A DNA stretch of 5,157 nt, from NCBI GenBank assembly GCA_964643725.1, contig CAZXTL010000053.1:1-5157 (forward strand). The letters are read 5' to 3'. Source of the DNA: DYQY01 sp964643725. GTDB taxonomy: Bacteria > Margulisbacteria > Riflemargulisbacteria > GWF2-35-9 > DYQY01. The position numbers were made by a program, and so were the translations under genes. The number at the start of each line of letters is the position of its first letter. Within the stretch, counting starts at the first letter, position 1. Positions 1 to 4,820 of this stretch are shown in pieces. Under the pieces are notes generated by a model that worked only from the letters and a program-made list of their open reading frames with translations, was not told where the DNA came from and did no database searches.

Positions 1-675
1 AGATTTGGCTGTAATGCTGAGTATATGTGTATGCCTGAAGATGGTTTCTTGTCGATAAAGTTGCCAAAAATATCTTATGAGGAAGCCGCTCCTGTGTGTG
101 GGGCGTTGCAAGCATGGAATTTACTAAAATCTAAAGCAAATATTCAAAGCGGGCAAAAAGTTCTCATTAATGACGCTTCGGGAAGTATAGGTTCGGCCGC
201 TGTACAGATTGCTAAAATATTTGGGGCGGAAGTTACCGGAGTTAGTTGTACAGATAATCTGGAATTTGTTAAATCTCTAGGAGCTGATAGAGTAATAGAT
301 TACACAACTGAAGATTTTACCCAAAATGGTCAGACCTATGATGTTATTTTAGATGTGACTGGTAAACCTTCGTTTACACATTATAAGAATTCACTTAAAA
401 AAAGAGGATTCTATCTTACCACTTATCCAAAGCTTTCAGTTTTGCTTCAAATGTTTTTAACAGGAATATCCAACGGTAAAAAAGTAATATTTTCAGCAAC
501 CGGGTTGATTCCGGCTTCAGAGCGCTTAAAATTCCTTAAAGATCTTATTTTGCTTTTTGGGGAAGGAAAGTTAAAGACTATTGTAGACAGAAACTATCGG
601 TTAGATCAAATTGTCAAAGCTCACCAATATGTTGAACAGGGGCATATAAAGGGAAACGTAGTAATTATCTGTTGA
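1..675 (+). CDS. Zinc-independent MDR-family NAD(P)H-dependent oxidoreductase, C-terminal part
   Basis: The reading frame is already open at base 1 and runs 224 residues to TGA at 673-675, so the start lies outside the window. The family is usually about 320-340 residues, so roughly 100 N-terminal residues (most of the GroES-like domain) are missing. The visible part opens with FGCNAEYMCMPEDG, typical of the end of that domain. A Rossmann dinucleotide-binding site follows: ASGSIGSAAVQIAK at about residues 59-72, then GAEVTGV and the LGADRVIDYT segment. The C-terminal YVEQGHIKGNVVI is the usual family ending. No catalytic-zinc cysteine cluster is visible, which fits the quinone oxidoreductase / RTN4IP1-like branch. 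Expected role: cytosolic NADPH-dependent reduction of a quinone, enone or aldehyde; the substrate cannot be read. The ATG at base 25 is internal, because homology continues upstream of it. The family call is firm, the substrate unknown. Confidence 0.9.
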   Translation, partial: RFGCNAEYMCMPEDGFLSIKLPKISYEEAAPVCGALQAWNLLKSKANIQSGQKVLINDASGSIGSAAVQIAKIFGAEVTGVSCTDNLEFVKSLGADRVIDYTTEDFTQNGQTYDVILDVTGKPSFTHYKNSLKKRGFYLTTYPKLSVLLQMFLTGISNGKKVIFSATGLIPASERLKFLKDLILLFGEGKLKTIVDRNYRLDQIVKAHQYVEQGHIKGNVVIIC

Positions 676-827
676 ACATAATAAAAAACTGAACAAATCT
701 CTGAACCTGATCTTTAATATATAATTTAAGTACATTTCCATCTCCCGCCACATCAAAATTCACATTGCAAATATATTGAGTAAAAACATCCCGATATTGA
801 TTTCTAATTGCTCCTAAAATTACTTTT

Positions 828-836
828 TGTTATACT
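828..836 (+). promoter_or_regulatory. Possible extended -10 promoter element of the CPBP protease gene
   Basis: TGTTATACT is an extended -10 (TG, one base, then TATACT, 5 of 6 to consensus). A 17-base spacer upstream there is only a poor -35 (TTGCTC at 808-813). The expected transcription start, about 7 bases after the box, falls at about 842-844, directly before the ATG at 845. The mRNA would then be leaderless or nearly so, which would fit the absence of any Shine-Dalgarno sequence there. This is inference from motif spacing only. Confidence 0.3.
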
Positions 837-844
837 CTCAAAAT

Positions 845-1588
845 ATGAATGAAAACAATAACATTTATGGTTTTAAGCTTATAGCTCTTCATCTGATACC
901 CGGTATAATAGTTACTGTTGTTTTTATTCCTTTGGCACTCATTGCAAAGCATTATGGTCTTCCAACACTTTTAAGTATCTATATAGCTATGTCTATAGGA
1001 ATTGTACCGGTACTTTTGGGATACCTCTTTTTTATTGGGAAAAAATACAATAAAACTTTTTCTCTTAAAGGAATAATAAAATACAGGCAAAAAATTCCTG
1101 TATGGCAGTATTTTGTATTTGTTCTCATTAGTATTTCTGTTGCAATTGGCATTTTTTTTGTTTTTTCATCTATTGACAGCTTAATTTTAAATAAAATATT
1201 TTTCTGGATTCCTGACTGGTTTAAAATTACTCAGGAAACGTCAACAGCTAGTTTTTCCAAGTTAGTTTTGGTAATAACTTTTTCTTTAGGAATTGTCTTT
1301 AATGGAATCCTGGCACCTTTCGCAGAGGAGCTTTACTTTAGAGGATATCTTCTCCCCAGGATGACAAGTTTTGGAAAATGGGCACCACTAATTAATACAA
1401 CATTATTTTCTTTATACCACTTCTTTACACCCTGGCAATTTTTTACCAGAATATTAGCTATCCTGCCAATGGCATATTCAATCTGGTGGAAGAAAAATAT
1501 TTATATTGGAATTATAACCCATTGTATTTTAAATATATTAACTATTGTTGTATTAATGATTAATTCCGGTATGTTTGTAAGAGGTTGA
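845..1588 (+). CDS. CPBP-family intramembrane metalloprotease (CAAX protease/Abi-like)
   Basis: A 247-residue polytopic membrane protein. Hydrophobic segments lie at about residues 10-34, 41-63, 87-109, 139-157 and several more up to 241. The CPBP (PF02517-type) motifs are in order: EELYFRG with the EExxxR signature at E162-E163-R166, a second motif SLYHFF with H192, and a third THCILN with H226 and N230. The glutamates and histidines are the expected metal and catalytic residues within the membrane. Family members are proposed to cut prenylated or hydrophobic peptides, and some give bacteriocin self-immunity or process signals. The target here is unknown, and no peptide or bacteriocin gene is adjacent. 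I chose ATG 845. An in-frame TTG at 827 would add six residues, but neither start has a recognisable ribosome-binding site. An in-frame TAA at 815-817 closes the frame upstream. The upstream gene ends 169 bases away, so this is probably a separate transcription unit. Confidence 0.88.
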   Translation: MNENNNIYGFKLIALHLIPGIIVTVVFIPLALIAKHYGLPTLLSIYIAMSIGIVPVLLGYLFFIGKKYNKTFSLKGIIKYRQKIPVWQYFVFVLISISVAIGIFFVFSSIDSLILNKIFFWIPDWFKITQETSTASFSKLVLVITFSLGIVFNGILAPFAEELYFRGYLLPRMTSFGKWAPLINTTLFSLYHFFTPWQFFTRILAILPMAYSIWWKKNIYIGIITHCILNILTIVVLMINSGMFVRG

Positions 1589-1724
1589 TTTTGCTAAAAA
1601 ATTAAAAATAAAATCTGTCTAAACCTATATATTATTAGTTAAACAGGTTTCTTATTTTTACTGTTGTATTTAAAAATTTGTTCGAAATTTTACGCCTTGG
1701 GCCAGCCATTTTTTGGTATAACTT

Positions 1725-1823
1725 AAAAAGAGCATACACATTTCCTGTTAGCTGCTAAAAAGATGGATACCATTAGATAAAATCATTATTCAAAAAGAGC
1801 ACCCTATTTTCCTGTTAGCTGCT
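1725..1823 (+). repeat. Internal direct repeat in copy A (32-bp units, period 67)
   Basis: Units at 1725-1756 and 1792-1823 both read AAAAAGAGCA, six variable bases, then TTTCCTGTTAGCTGCT, so 26 of 32 bases match at an exact offset of 67. The second unit supplies the left arm of the stem-loop at 1804-1880. The first unit has no nearby matching right arm. Copy B keeps only a degenerate trace of the first unit near 4875-4905. Confidence 0.75.
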
Positions 1824-1880
1824 GCGAAAATATGGTCATTGCTGAGCACAAAAGCCAAAAACACCCAAACAGGAAAATAG
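1804..1880. other. Stem-loop in repeat copy A (13-bp stem)
   Basis: Arm 1804-1816 (CTATTTTCCTGTT) pairs perfectly with 1868-1880 (AACAGGAAAATAG) around a 51-base loop. Beyond one C/T mismatch, two more pairs form (1801-1802 with 1882-1883). The loop holds the well-conserved GGTCATTGCTG and AAAAGCCAAAAACA blocks. Read on the minus strand, the stem is followed within 8 bases by CTCTTTTT, which gives it some terminator flavour, but the loop is far longer than in ordinary intrinsic terminators. Confidence 0.7.
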
Positions 1881-1914
1881 TGTCATTAATAAGCATAAAA
1901 CAACATTTTGCTAT

Positions 1915-1943
1915 TGGTTCAAATCTACTCTGCCCAGCCAAAG
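1915..1943 (+). repeat. Short tRNA-3'-end-like motif, left of hicBA
   Basis: TGGTTCAAATC followed by CTCTGCCCAGCCA resembles a T-loop plus acceptor 3' end terminating in CCA. It lies 12 bases beyond the 3' end of the broken hicA. Related sequences occur at 1679-1710, 2464-2495 and 4829-4860. No matching 5' acceptor strand (TGGGCAG-like) or cloverleaf is found upstream, so it is not a tRNA gene. Its alignment to the other three is loose. Confidence 0.35.
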
Positions 1944-1955
1944 TTTATTAATCCT

Positions 1956-2138
1956 TTATTTTGTAATTCCTAAATATTTCTTAATATGCTTGGCCAAATC
2001 ATTATCAATTTCTGAGTGTCTTGGAATAGGTTGTTTTTAACCAGTTTTAGGATTAATATAAATATCGTATCTTGATACAGGCTTGTAAAATATGCAGCCT
2101 TCTATTTTTATTTGTTTTAAAAGTTCGCTGCGTTTCAT
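1956..2138 (-). pseudogene. hicA: HicA-family mRNA interferase toxin, inactivated by an in-frame stop
   Basis: Read from ATG at 2138, the frame gives MKRSELLKQI...SRYDIYINPKTG (33 residues), then TAA at 2037-2039. It continues in the same frame with KQPIPRHSEIDNDLAKHIKK and ends at TAA 1956-1958. Both halves are recognisable HicA (YcfA/PF07927-type double-stranded-RNA-binding fold), including the C-terminal PRH motif and terminal helix. Read through, the protein would be 60 residues, the normal family length, so the loss is a single nonsense codon (probably from AAA or CAA). The position of the catalytic histidine, usually in a G-S-x-H-type motif, is Tyr24 here (TAC, 2067-2069), a second inactivating change. 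The ATG overlaps the hicB stop as ATGA, implying translational coupling. HicA toxins normally cleave mRNA and are held by HicB. This copy should be inert. Confidence 0.85.
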
Positions 2139-2326
2139 ACTGAGATTTCTTTTAGCTGATAATCTGAGGGAACGTCATCCATTAGCATTAGCTTATAAGC
2201 ATCTTTAAGATTTTCTTCAAGTTCTTCAACAGTTTCACCCTGGCTCATAATTTCAGGTTGTTCAAGAATTTTACCTAACCAGAATTTTTCACCTTTCCAG
2301 TAAACAATTTTAATTTTTGTATTCAT
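2135..2326 (-). CDS. hicB: Short HicB-family antitoxin
   Basis: A 63-residue protein with the partial RNase-H-like HicB pattern: an N-terminal strand (IKIVYWKGEKFWLGKI), the PE...SQGET turn at about residues 24-32, and the amphipathic helix VEELEENLKDAYKLM at 33-47. It is the short HicB type and lacks the C-terminal helix-turn-helix or ribbon-helix-helix DNA-binding domain of longer HicB proteins. Its role is to bind and block HicA. The gene is first in a hicB-hicA operon, with its TGA overlapping the hicA ATG. I chose ATG 2326 because GGCGG lies 5 bases upstream; a TTG at 2338 would add four residues. The antitoxin frame is intact although its toxin is dead, so it may be a relic, or act on a HicA elsewhere. 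Confidence 0.85.
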   Translation of the reverse strand: MNTKIKIVYWKGEKFWLGKILEQPEIMSQGETVEELEENLKDAYKLMLMDDVPSDYQLKEISV

Positions 2327-2377
2327 TACTACCGCCAAGAGATAGATTTAACTCTTAAGAATAATTTATTTGTTGCA

Positions 2378-2408
2378 TTATTATAACATAATAACAAGCT
2401 GTTCTAAA
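2378..2408 (-). promoter_or_regulatory. Probable hicBA promoter with overlapping inverted repeat
   Basis: On the minus strand TGTTATAAT (2388-2380) is an extended -10 with a perfect TATAAT hexamer. TTTAGA at 2408-2403 is a 4-of-6 -35 with a 17-base spacer. The predicted start near 2373 leaves a leader of about 47 bases before hicB. A perfect inverted repeat, TTATTAT-AAC-ATAATAA (2378-2394), covers the -10 box. This is where an autoregulatory operator would sit, although the short HicB has no obvious DNA-binding domain. A further 8-bp palindrome TCTTAAGA lies at 2353-2360 in the leader. Confidence 0.55.
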
Positions 2409-2463
2409 CTGACTTTATAATTATATAAAAAAATTTTTAATTATTACTATTTCTTTGACAAAA

Positions 2464-2495
2464 TGGTTCTAAATTTCACTATCTTGGCCAGCCCA
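2464..2495 (+). repeat. Short tRNA-3'-end-like motif, right of hicBA
   Basis: TGGTTCTAAATTTCACT followed by ATCTTGGCCAGCCCA matches the left end of repeat copy B (4829-4860; shared AAAT.TCAC and ATCTTGG..CAGC) and of copy A (1679-1710), allowing a one-base gap. The rest of the 220-bp repeat does not follow here. The motif lies between the 3' end of the Fic gene and the hicBA promoter. Confidence 0.45.
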
Positions 2496-2528
2496 CGGTA
2501 TATATGCCAACTTTAGAATTTATAATTT

Positions 2529-3662
2529 TTATTTACTTATGAATAAATCCAAATAATTCTTATACCAGAATTGACGGCCGTATTGAATACTTTTATCTAT
2601 CTGTTTTAATATTTCCATTTCAACTATTTTTTTTGTAAGCTCATTCGCCTGGGGACGGGAAAGTCCGGTCCACTGCTCTATGTTTTTAACAGTGACAATT
2701 GGTAGATTATATAATTTTTCAAGAACAAGAGTTGCTTTCTTTGCCCTTTTACCAAGGGTTTGAATTTTTAATAAGTCATTTATTCTTAAAACATTTATCT
2801 TCTTTGATATATTAATTGCCTCTTCTGCTATAATAGCTACACCATCAAGAAAAAAATTCAACCAGGAGTCGATGTCGCTTTTTTCGCTGTGATATCCTGC
2901 CAGACTGATATAATACTGTGTACGATTCTTTAAAAAATAATCTGAAAGATAAAGCACAGGTCTTTCAAGAATTCCTAATTTACAAAGATAAAAAGTAGTT
3001 AACAGCCTTCCTGTTCTTCCATTACCATCAAGAAATGGGTGAATTGTTTCAAATTGTGCATGGACAAGTGCAGCTTTAATTAGTGGTGTATAGTCATTTT
3101 CTGAGTATATGAATTTCTCCAAATCATCAAGACACTTGTAAATCTCTGATTGTGGTGGAGGAATAAAAGTTGCAGTACTTAAAGAACCACCACCGATCCA
3201 ATTCTGCGAATTCCTGAATTGCCCCGGTGTCTTTCCTGGAGCATCTGCGGTGCCCTCTAAAAGTATTTTATGGATTTCCCTGATAAATCTGAGTGATAGT
3301 GGTAATGTTTTTAATCTTTCAAGACCATATTCCAATGCCTGTATATAGTGAAGAATCCTGTCAACATCCTGTGGAAATTTATGTTCAAGCATGGATTCTT
3401 TCTTTATTACATCTATAATAGTCGCTTTTGTGCCTTCAATCTCACTTGATTTTGCGGCCTCTTTTCTTATATACATTAAGACAAAAAAATCAAGGTCAGG
3501 CAACAGCTGTGTAATGCCATCAAGTTTTCCAAGCATAAGCACAGCTCTTGCATGCAGCAGTTGAGTTTTGCTACTTATAATTATTTTTCTATCAGGAGGA
3601 AATTTTTCCGGAATAAAAGCTTTATATCCACCTGGTTGCTGGATTAATTTTCCAATATTCAT
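2529..3662 (-). CDS. Class II Fic protein with C-terminal winged helix-turn-helix
   Basis: A 377-residue Fic-domain protein of the usual length for the SoFic-like class. An N-terminal Fic_N region starts with GGYKAFIPEKFPP. It contains the inhibitory helix motif SSEIEGT (S72, E76, G77), whose glutamate normally blocks productive ATP binding. The complete catalytic motif HPFLDGNGRTGR spans residues 208-219: H208 is the general base, D212 coordinates metal, and N214, R216 and R219 bind phosphate. TPGQFRNSQNWIGG (145-158) and the FIPPP flap segment are also conserved. A C-terminal winged helix at about 320-370 contains GLSRPQANELTKKI. The expected reaction is AMP transfer from ATP to a hydroxyl side chain of a target protein or to itself; the target is unknown. 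All key residues are present, so it should be active and self-inhibited. The start fits the family N-terminus but has no clear Shine-Dalgarno. It appears monocistronic. The inverted repeat at 3705-3745 suggests autoregulation through its own winged helix. Confidence 0.93.
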   Translation of the reverse strand: MNIGKLIQQPGGYKAFIPEKFPPDRKIIISSKTQLLHARAVLMLGKLDGITQLLPDLDFFVLMYIRKEAAKSSEIEGTKATIIDVIKKESMLEHKFPQDVDRILHYIQALEYGLERLKTLPLSLRFIREIHKILLEGTADAPGKTPGQFRNSQNWIGGGSLSTATFIPPPQSEIYKCLDDLEKFIYSENDYTPLIKAALVHAQFETIHPFLDGNGRTGRLLTTFYLCKLGILERPVLYLSDYFLKNRTQYYISLAGYHSEKSDIDSWLNFFLDGVAIIAEEAINISKKINVLRINDLLKIQTLGKRAKKATLVLEKLYNLPIVTVKNIEQWTGLSRPQANELTKKIVEMEILKQIDKSIQYGRQFWYKNYLDLFISK

Positions 3663-3685
3663 TTATATATTTATTAGATTATTTA

Positions 3686-3745
3686 TAGTTGTTAGGATTA
3701 TATCAATTAAACCTAACATCAGTCAAGTAGTTGTTAGGTTTAATT
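3686..3745. promoter_or_regulatory. Inverted repeat and third half-site upstream of fic, probable operator
   Basis: Arm 3705-3718 (AATTAAACCTAACA) is perfectly complementary to 3732-3745 (TGTTAGGTTTAATT), giving 14-bp arms 13 bases apart. A third near-copy of the half-site, TAGTTGTTAGGATTA at 3686-3700, repeats 3728-3742 with one mismatch at an offset of 42. The cluster lies 24-83 bases upstream of the fic start, where an operator over the promoter would be. The DNA-binding domain at the Fic C-terminus is the natural candidate ligand. It could instead form an mRNA-leader hairpin. Confidence 0.6.
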
Positions 3746-4023
3746 ATGGTTTGAGTCTTAAAAAATCAATGCCGGTATAAAAATAACCTTGTCCGAGCTT
3801 GTAATGGCAGTTCTAACATCGTTCGCTATGCCTATCTAAGCCAATCACCTCAATAAGTGCACACTTTCCCTCAGTCAATACAGATATCAAAGCAATATAG
3901 AAAAGATGAATTTATTTATTAAAATTCTTATATCTTTTCTTAGAATTATTTCCAAGTTTTTTATATTTTAAACAATCTTTTAAATTGCCGATACTATTGT
4001 ATTGTATTTAATTATAAAAACAA
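3746..4023. other. Intergenic stretch between fic and the secreted-protein gene
   Basis: I see no gene here. Bases 3783-3880 are visibly richer in G+C than the AT-rich DNA around them. On the minus strand they hold short open stretches (one reading ...CALIEVIGLDRHSE) broken by stops, which I cannot assign; this may be a gene relic. At 3899-3940 the arms AGAAAAGAT and ATCTTTTCT form a 9-bp hairpin with a 24-base loop. A competing stem AATTCT/AGAATT (3923-3928 with 3942-3947) overlaps it. Neither has a clean U tract, so I do not call a terminator for the gene ending at 4024. Confidence 0.4.
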
Positions 4024-4617
4024 TTATTTGAATTTTATTGAATCCAGCATTGCTTTTATTTCGACATTATTCTCGTGATCTTTACCGACCATGGATATTA
4101 TTACCACATCTCCATTTCTGTCCCCATAGTAAACAGTCTGATAGTCGCCGTCAGAAGTATGGCTCTCCCCAAAAAATTTAATACCTAACATCGTGACTTC
4201 CCCAAGAGCTGTGCCATTTAATAATTCTATATTTCCTTCTATGGCTTCTTTACTAAAAGTTGCAGCATCAGGAATGTCTAAAAGGACTGAGAGTATCATG
4301 GAATCCTTATCTTTTGTAATCCATACCCCGACACTTCCCTCTGCTGCCCCGGCACCGGCAAAATCCTCTGCTGACAATTCCTCTGTTATCCACCCGTCAG
4401 GTACCAGGATTGAAAACAATTCAGTTTCGTACATAACACCTTTAACCTTTGATTCTGCCACAGTTTCTTTGGCGGCTGCAACAGTTTCGCCGGCCTTTTC
4501 TTCACCTCTTGTTTGGGACATTTCCCCATACTCGGCACCACAACTATCATATGCTCCCATGCTGGCAATTGTAAGAATCACAACAAAGGCAAGCAACCAT
4601 TTCTTTACTGATGACAT
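4024..4617 (-). CDS. Exported protein of unknown function
   Basis: A 197-residue protein that I cannot place in a named family. The N-terminus has KK followed by a hydrophobic core (WLLAFVVILTIASMGA, residues 7-22), a clear export signal. A cysteine at 26 follows the core, but the preceding residues (AYDS) do not make a proper lipobox, so cleavage by signal peptidase I near SCGA is more likely than lipidation. Residues 30-58 are low-complexity and charged (repeated AKETVAESK-like heptads), a probable linker. Residues 62-197 form one compact domain that begins FSILVPDGW, contains several strands with VYYGDRNGDVVIISMVG, and ends LDSIKFK. This layout resembles small PsbP/DUF1795-like extracytoplasmic folds, as a loose analogy only. 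Start ATG 4617 is fixed by a strong ribosome-binding site. The gene looks richer in G+C than its neighbours. Confidence 0.8.
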   Translation of the reverse strand: MSSVKKWLLAFVVILTIASMGAYDSCGAEYGEMSQTRGEEKAGETVAAAKETVAESKVKGVMYETELFSILVPDGWITEELSAEDFAGAGAAEGSVGVWITKDKDSMILSVLLDIPDAATFSKEAIEGNIELLNGTALGEVTMLGIKFFGESHTSDGDYQTVYYGDRNGDVVIISMVGKDHENNVEIKAMLDSIKFK

Positions 4618-4622
4618 TTCTT

Positions 4623-4629
4623 CTCCCTT
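4623..4629 (-). promoter_or_regulatory. Strong Shine-Dalgarno site before the exported-protein gene
   Basis: AAGGGAG on the minus strand ends 5 bases before ATG 4617. It is the only canonical ribosome-binding site in the window; the starts of the CPBP and fic genes lack one. It settles this gene's start. Confidence 0.75.
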
Positions 4630-4668
4630 CGTTTTTAAAACAAATACTTGATGGCTTGTAGCATTTTA

Positions 4669-4709
4669 TATTAATGTAAATACTATAAAAATAAACTATT
4701 AATGTAAAT
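4669..4709 (-). promoter_or_regulatory. Perfect 13-bp direct repeats, likely promoter/regulator region
   Basis: ATTTACATTAATA (minus strand) occurs at 4709-4697 and again, identical, at 4681-4669, with a period of 28 bases, about 50-90 bases upstream of the exported-protein start. The distal copy contains TTTACA (5 of 6 to a -35). Seventeen bases later is TAGTAT (4685-4680, 4 of 6 to a -10), and TATAGT overlaps it at a shorter spacing. The repeats may be regulator half-sites rather than core promoter. The promoter assignment is uncertain, but the repeat is exact. Confidence 0.45.
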
Positions 4710-4820
4710 TAGAAATTATGGTAATTCCAACAGTTAGCTTTAAACGTTTCTATTGTGTTCACTCGAAACCATAATCTTTGATATTTAATTAAAACTGATT
4801 CTTCAAACCAATTAATCCAG

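Larger units (their letters stand above)
1670..1892 (+). repeat. Dispersed non-coding repeat, copy A
   Basis: This stretch aligns along its whole length with 4821-5040 in the same orientation. The right part (1795-1892 against 4943-5040) aligns without gaps over 98 bases with 14 differences by hand count. The left part is more diverged, with a few small gaps. Shared landmarks in order are TTCGAAAT, CTTGGG..CAGC, TAAAAAGATG, GGTAAAATCA-like, AAAAAGAGCAC, the stem arm, GGTCATTGCTG, AAAAGCCAAAAACA, the second stem arm and CATTAATAA. Both copies have stops in every frame I tried, so it looks non-coding. It fills most of the 367-base gap between the CPBP gene and the broken hicA. It could be a MITE-like element, a REP-like intergenic repeat or a structured RNA. 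There is no transposase in the window and no clear target-site duplication. Confidence 0.85.

Noticed and set aside
1621..1650. Possible terminator after the CPBP gene (AAACCT/AGGTTT)
   Set aside because: The stem is only 6 bp of mostly A-T pairs with an 18-base loop, and the following T-rich run is interrupted.
1670..1892. CRISPR array or coding gene in the repeat region
   Set aside because: There are only two units with a 67-base period and no regular spacers, and every frame on both strands is broken by stops in both dispersed copies.
1850..1943. Possible tRNA gene ending at the CTCTGCCCAGCCA sequence
   Set aside because: No complementary 5' acceptor strand, D-arm or anticodon stem can be placed upstream, and the T-stem pairs poorly. 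Only the 3'-end resemblance remains.
2037..2039. Alternative genetic code or stop readthrough explaining the TAA in hicA
   Set aside because: TAA terminates fic and hicA itself at family-typical positions, and the other frames contain no internal TAA or TGA.
3568..3780. 70-codon plus-strand open frame over the fic start and its operator
   Set aside because: It lies antisense to the well-supported Fic N-terminus, has no ribosome-binding site and resembles nothing known.
4193..4651. 152-codon plus-strand open frame and a 60-codon minus-strand frame (4386-4568) over the exported-protein gene
   Set aside because: Both are shadows. The 197-residue frame has a strong ribosome-binding site, a signal peptide and a sensible domain layout; these have low-complexity composition and no start signal.
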